DNA from: Dehalococcoidia bacterium
GTDB taxonomy: Bacteria > Chloroflexota > Dehalococcoidia > Dehalococcoidales > E44-bin46
Assembly (NCBI GenBank): GCA_004376105.1
Contig: SOKA01000019.1
Location: forward strand, 1 to 14,911
Length of the DNA: 14,911 nucleotides
Direction: 5' to 3'
Translations under genes and position numbers: made by a program
Shown here: positions 14,817 to 14,911 of the stretch, piece by piece
Layout of the letters: every line of letters starts with the position of its first letter
How positions within the stretch are numbered: position 1 is the stretch's first letter
The notes under the pieces: model-generated
Databases searched by the model: none
Told to the model about the DNA's origin: nothing
The model's input: only the letters and a program-made list of their open reading frames with translations

Positions 14817-14911
14817 TTATTTCTCCTCCTTCACCATCTCCAAAAACTCCTTAAAGAGGTAGGTGCTGTCCCAGGGGCCGGGGGAGGCTTCGGAGTGATA
14901 CTGGATGCAGA
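14817..14911 (-). CDS. carA: Carbamoyl-phosphate synthase small subunit, C-terminal end (cut by window edge)
   Basis: The last 31 codons of a minus-strand gene are present, ending at TAA 14819-14817. The translation CIQYHSEASPGPWDSTYLFK followed by EFLEMVKEEK matches the C-terminus of CarA. The His and Glu of QYHSEASPGP are the last two residues of the glutaminase catalytic triad (usually written HPE). CarA hydrolyses glutamine and channels ammonia to CarB. The gene is the upstream member of the operon, whose promoter lies outside the window. About 130 bp and a 379-codon gene separate it from carB. Confidence 0.93.
   Translation of the reverse strand, partial: CIQYHSEASPGPWDSTYLFKEFLEMVKEEK

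Noticed and set aside
14651..14854. Plus-strand 67-codon ORF over the palindromic repeat
   Set aside because: It crosses the repeat and the carA 3' end antisense, and is explained by the repeat's base pattern.

Overview
The window looks like a chromosomal segment of an uncultured anaerobic-type bacterium, most likely Chloroflexota (class Dehalococcoidia or a near relative). This rests on the style of the proteins (short-N-terminus YggS, MobB with a C-terminal extension, MinD-family relic beside mrp), frequent TTG and GTG starts, moderate GC content, and a dispersed-repeat palindrome of a type I associate with such genomes. It is an inference from recall, not a database match. Most genes are housekeeping.

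Left edge (1-375): the N-terminal part of a tyrosine recombinase lies on the minus strand just downstream of a tRNA-Pro(GGG) gene with an encoded CCA. This is the usual layout of the integrase end of an element integrated at a tRNA. The reading frame suggests a +1 frameshift near the integrase start. The strip between the two holds short inverted and direct repeats.

Region 620-2409: peptide deformylase (def) and an MtnX-like HAD phosphatase form a tight plus-strand pair. A YggS/PLPBP-type PLP protein meets them tail to tail with a 23-bp overlap.

Region 2410-2861: a long stretch with no intact gene. It holds a frameshifted C-terminal relic of a MinD-superfamily ATPase, a tiny minus-strand Cys-rich ORF of doubtful status, and a possible promoter.

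Region 2862-4572: mrp (P-loop ATPase linked to Fe-S cluster assembly) and mobB (molybdopterin guanine dinucleotide synthesis).

Region 4753-9082: a well-formed sigma-70-type promoter precedes a membrane-anchored double-parvulin foldase, homoserine dehydrogenase (hom), threonine synthase (thrC) and GTP cyclohydrolase I (folE). The four genes have short or overlapping junctions and form one probable operon.

Region 9090-14911, minus strand: a pyrimidine operon, read as carA (C-terminus only), an unrecognised 379-residue protein with a PD-(D/E)XK nuclease-like signature, carB, pyrK and a YjbQ/UPF0047 gene. The nuclease-like gene, preceded by a palindromic repeat, sits between carA and carB, which are normally adjacent. 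This is the most unusual feature of the window. No complete novel multi-gene system, CRISPR array, rRNA or intact transposon was seen.
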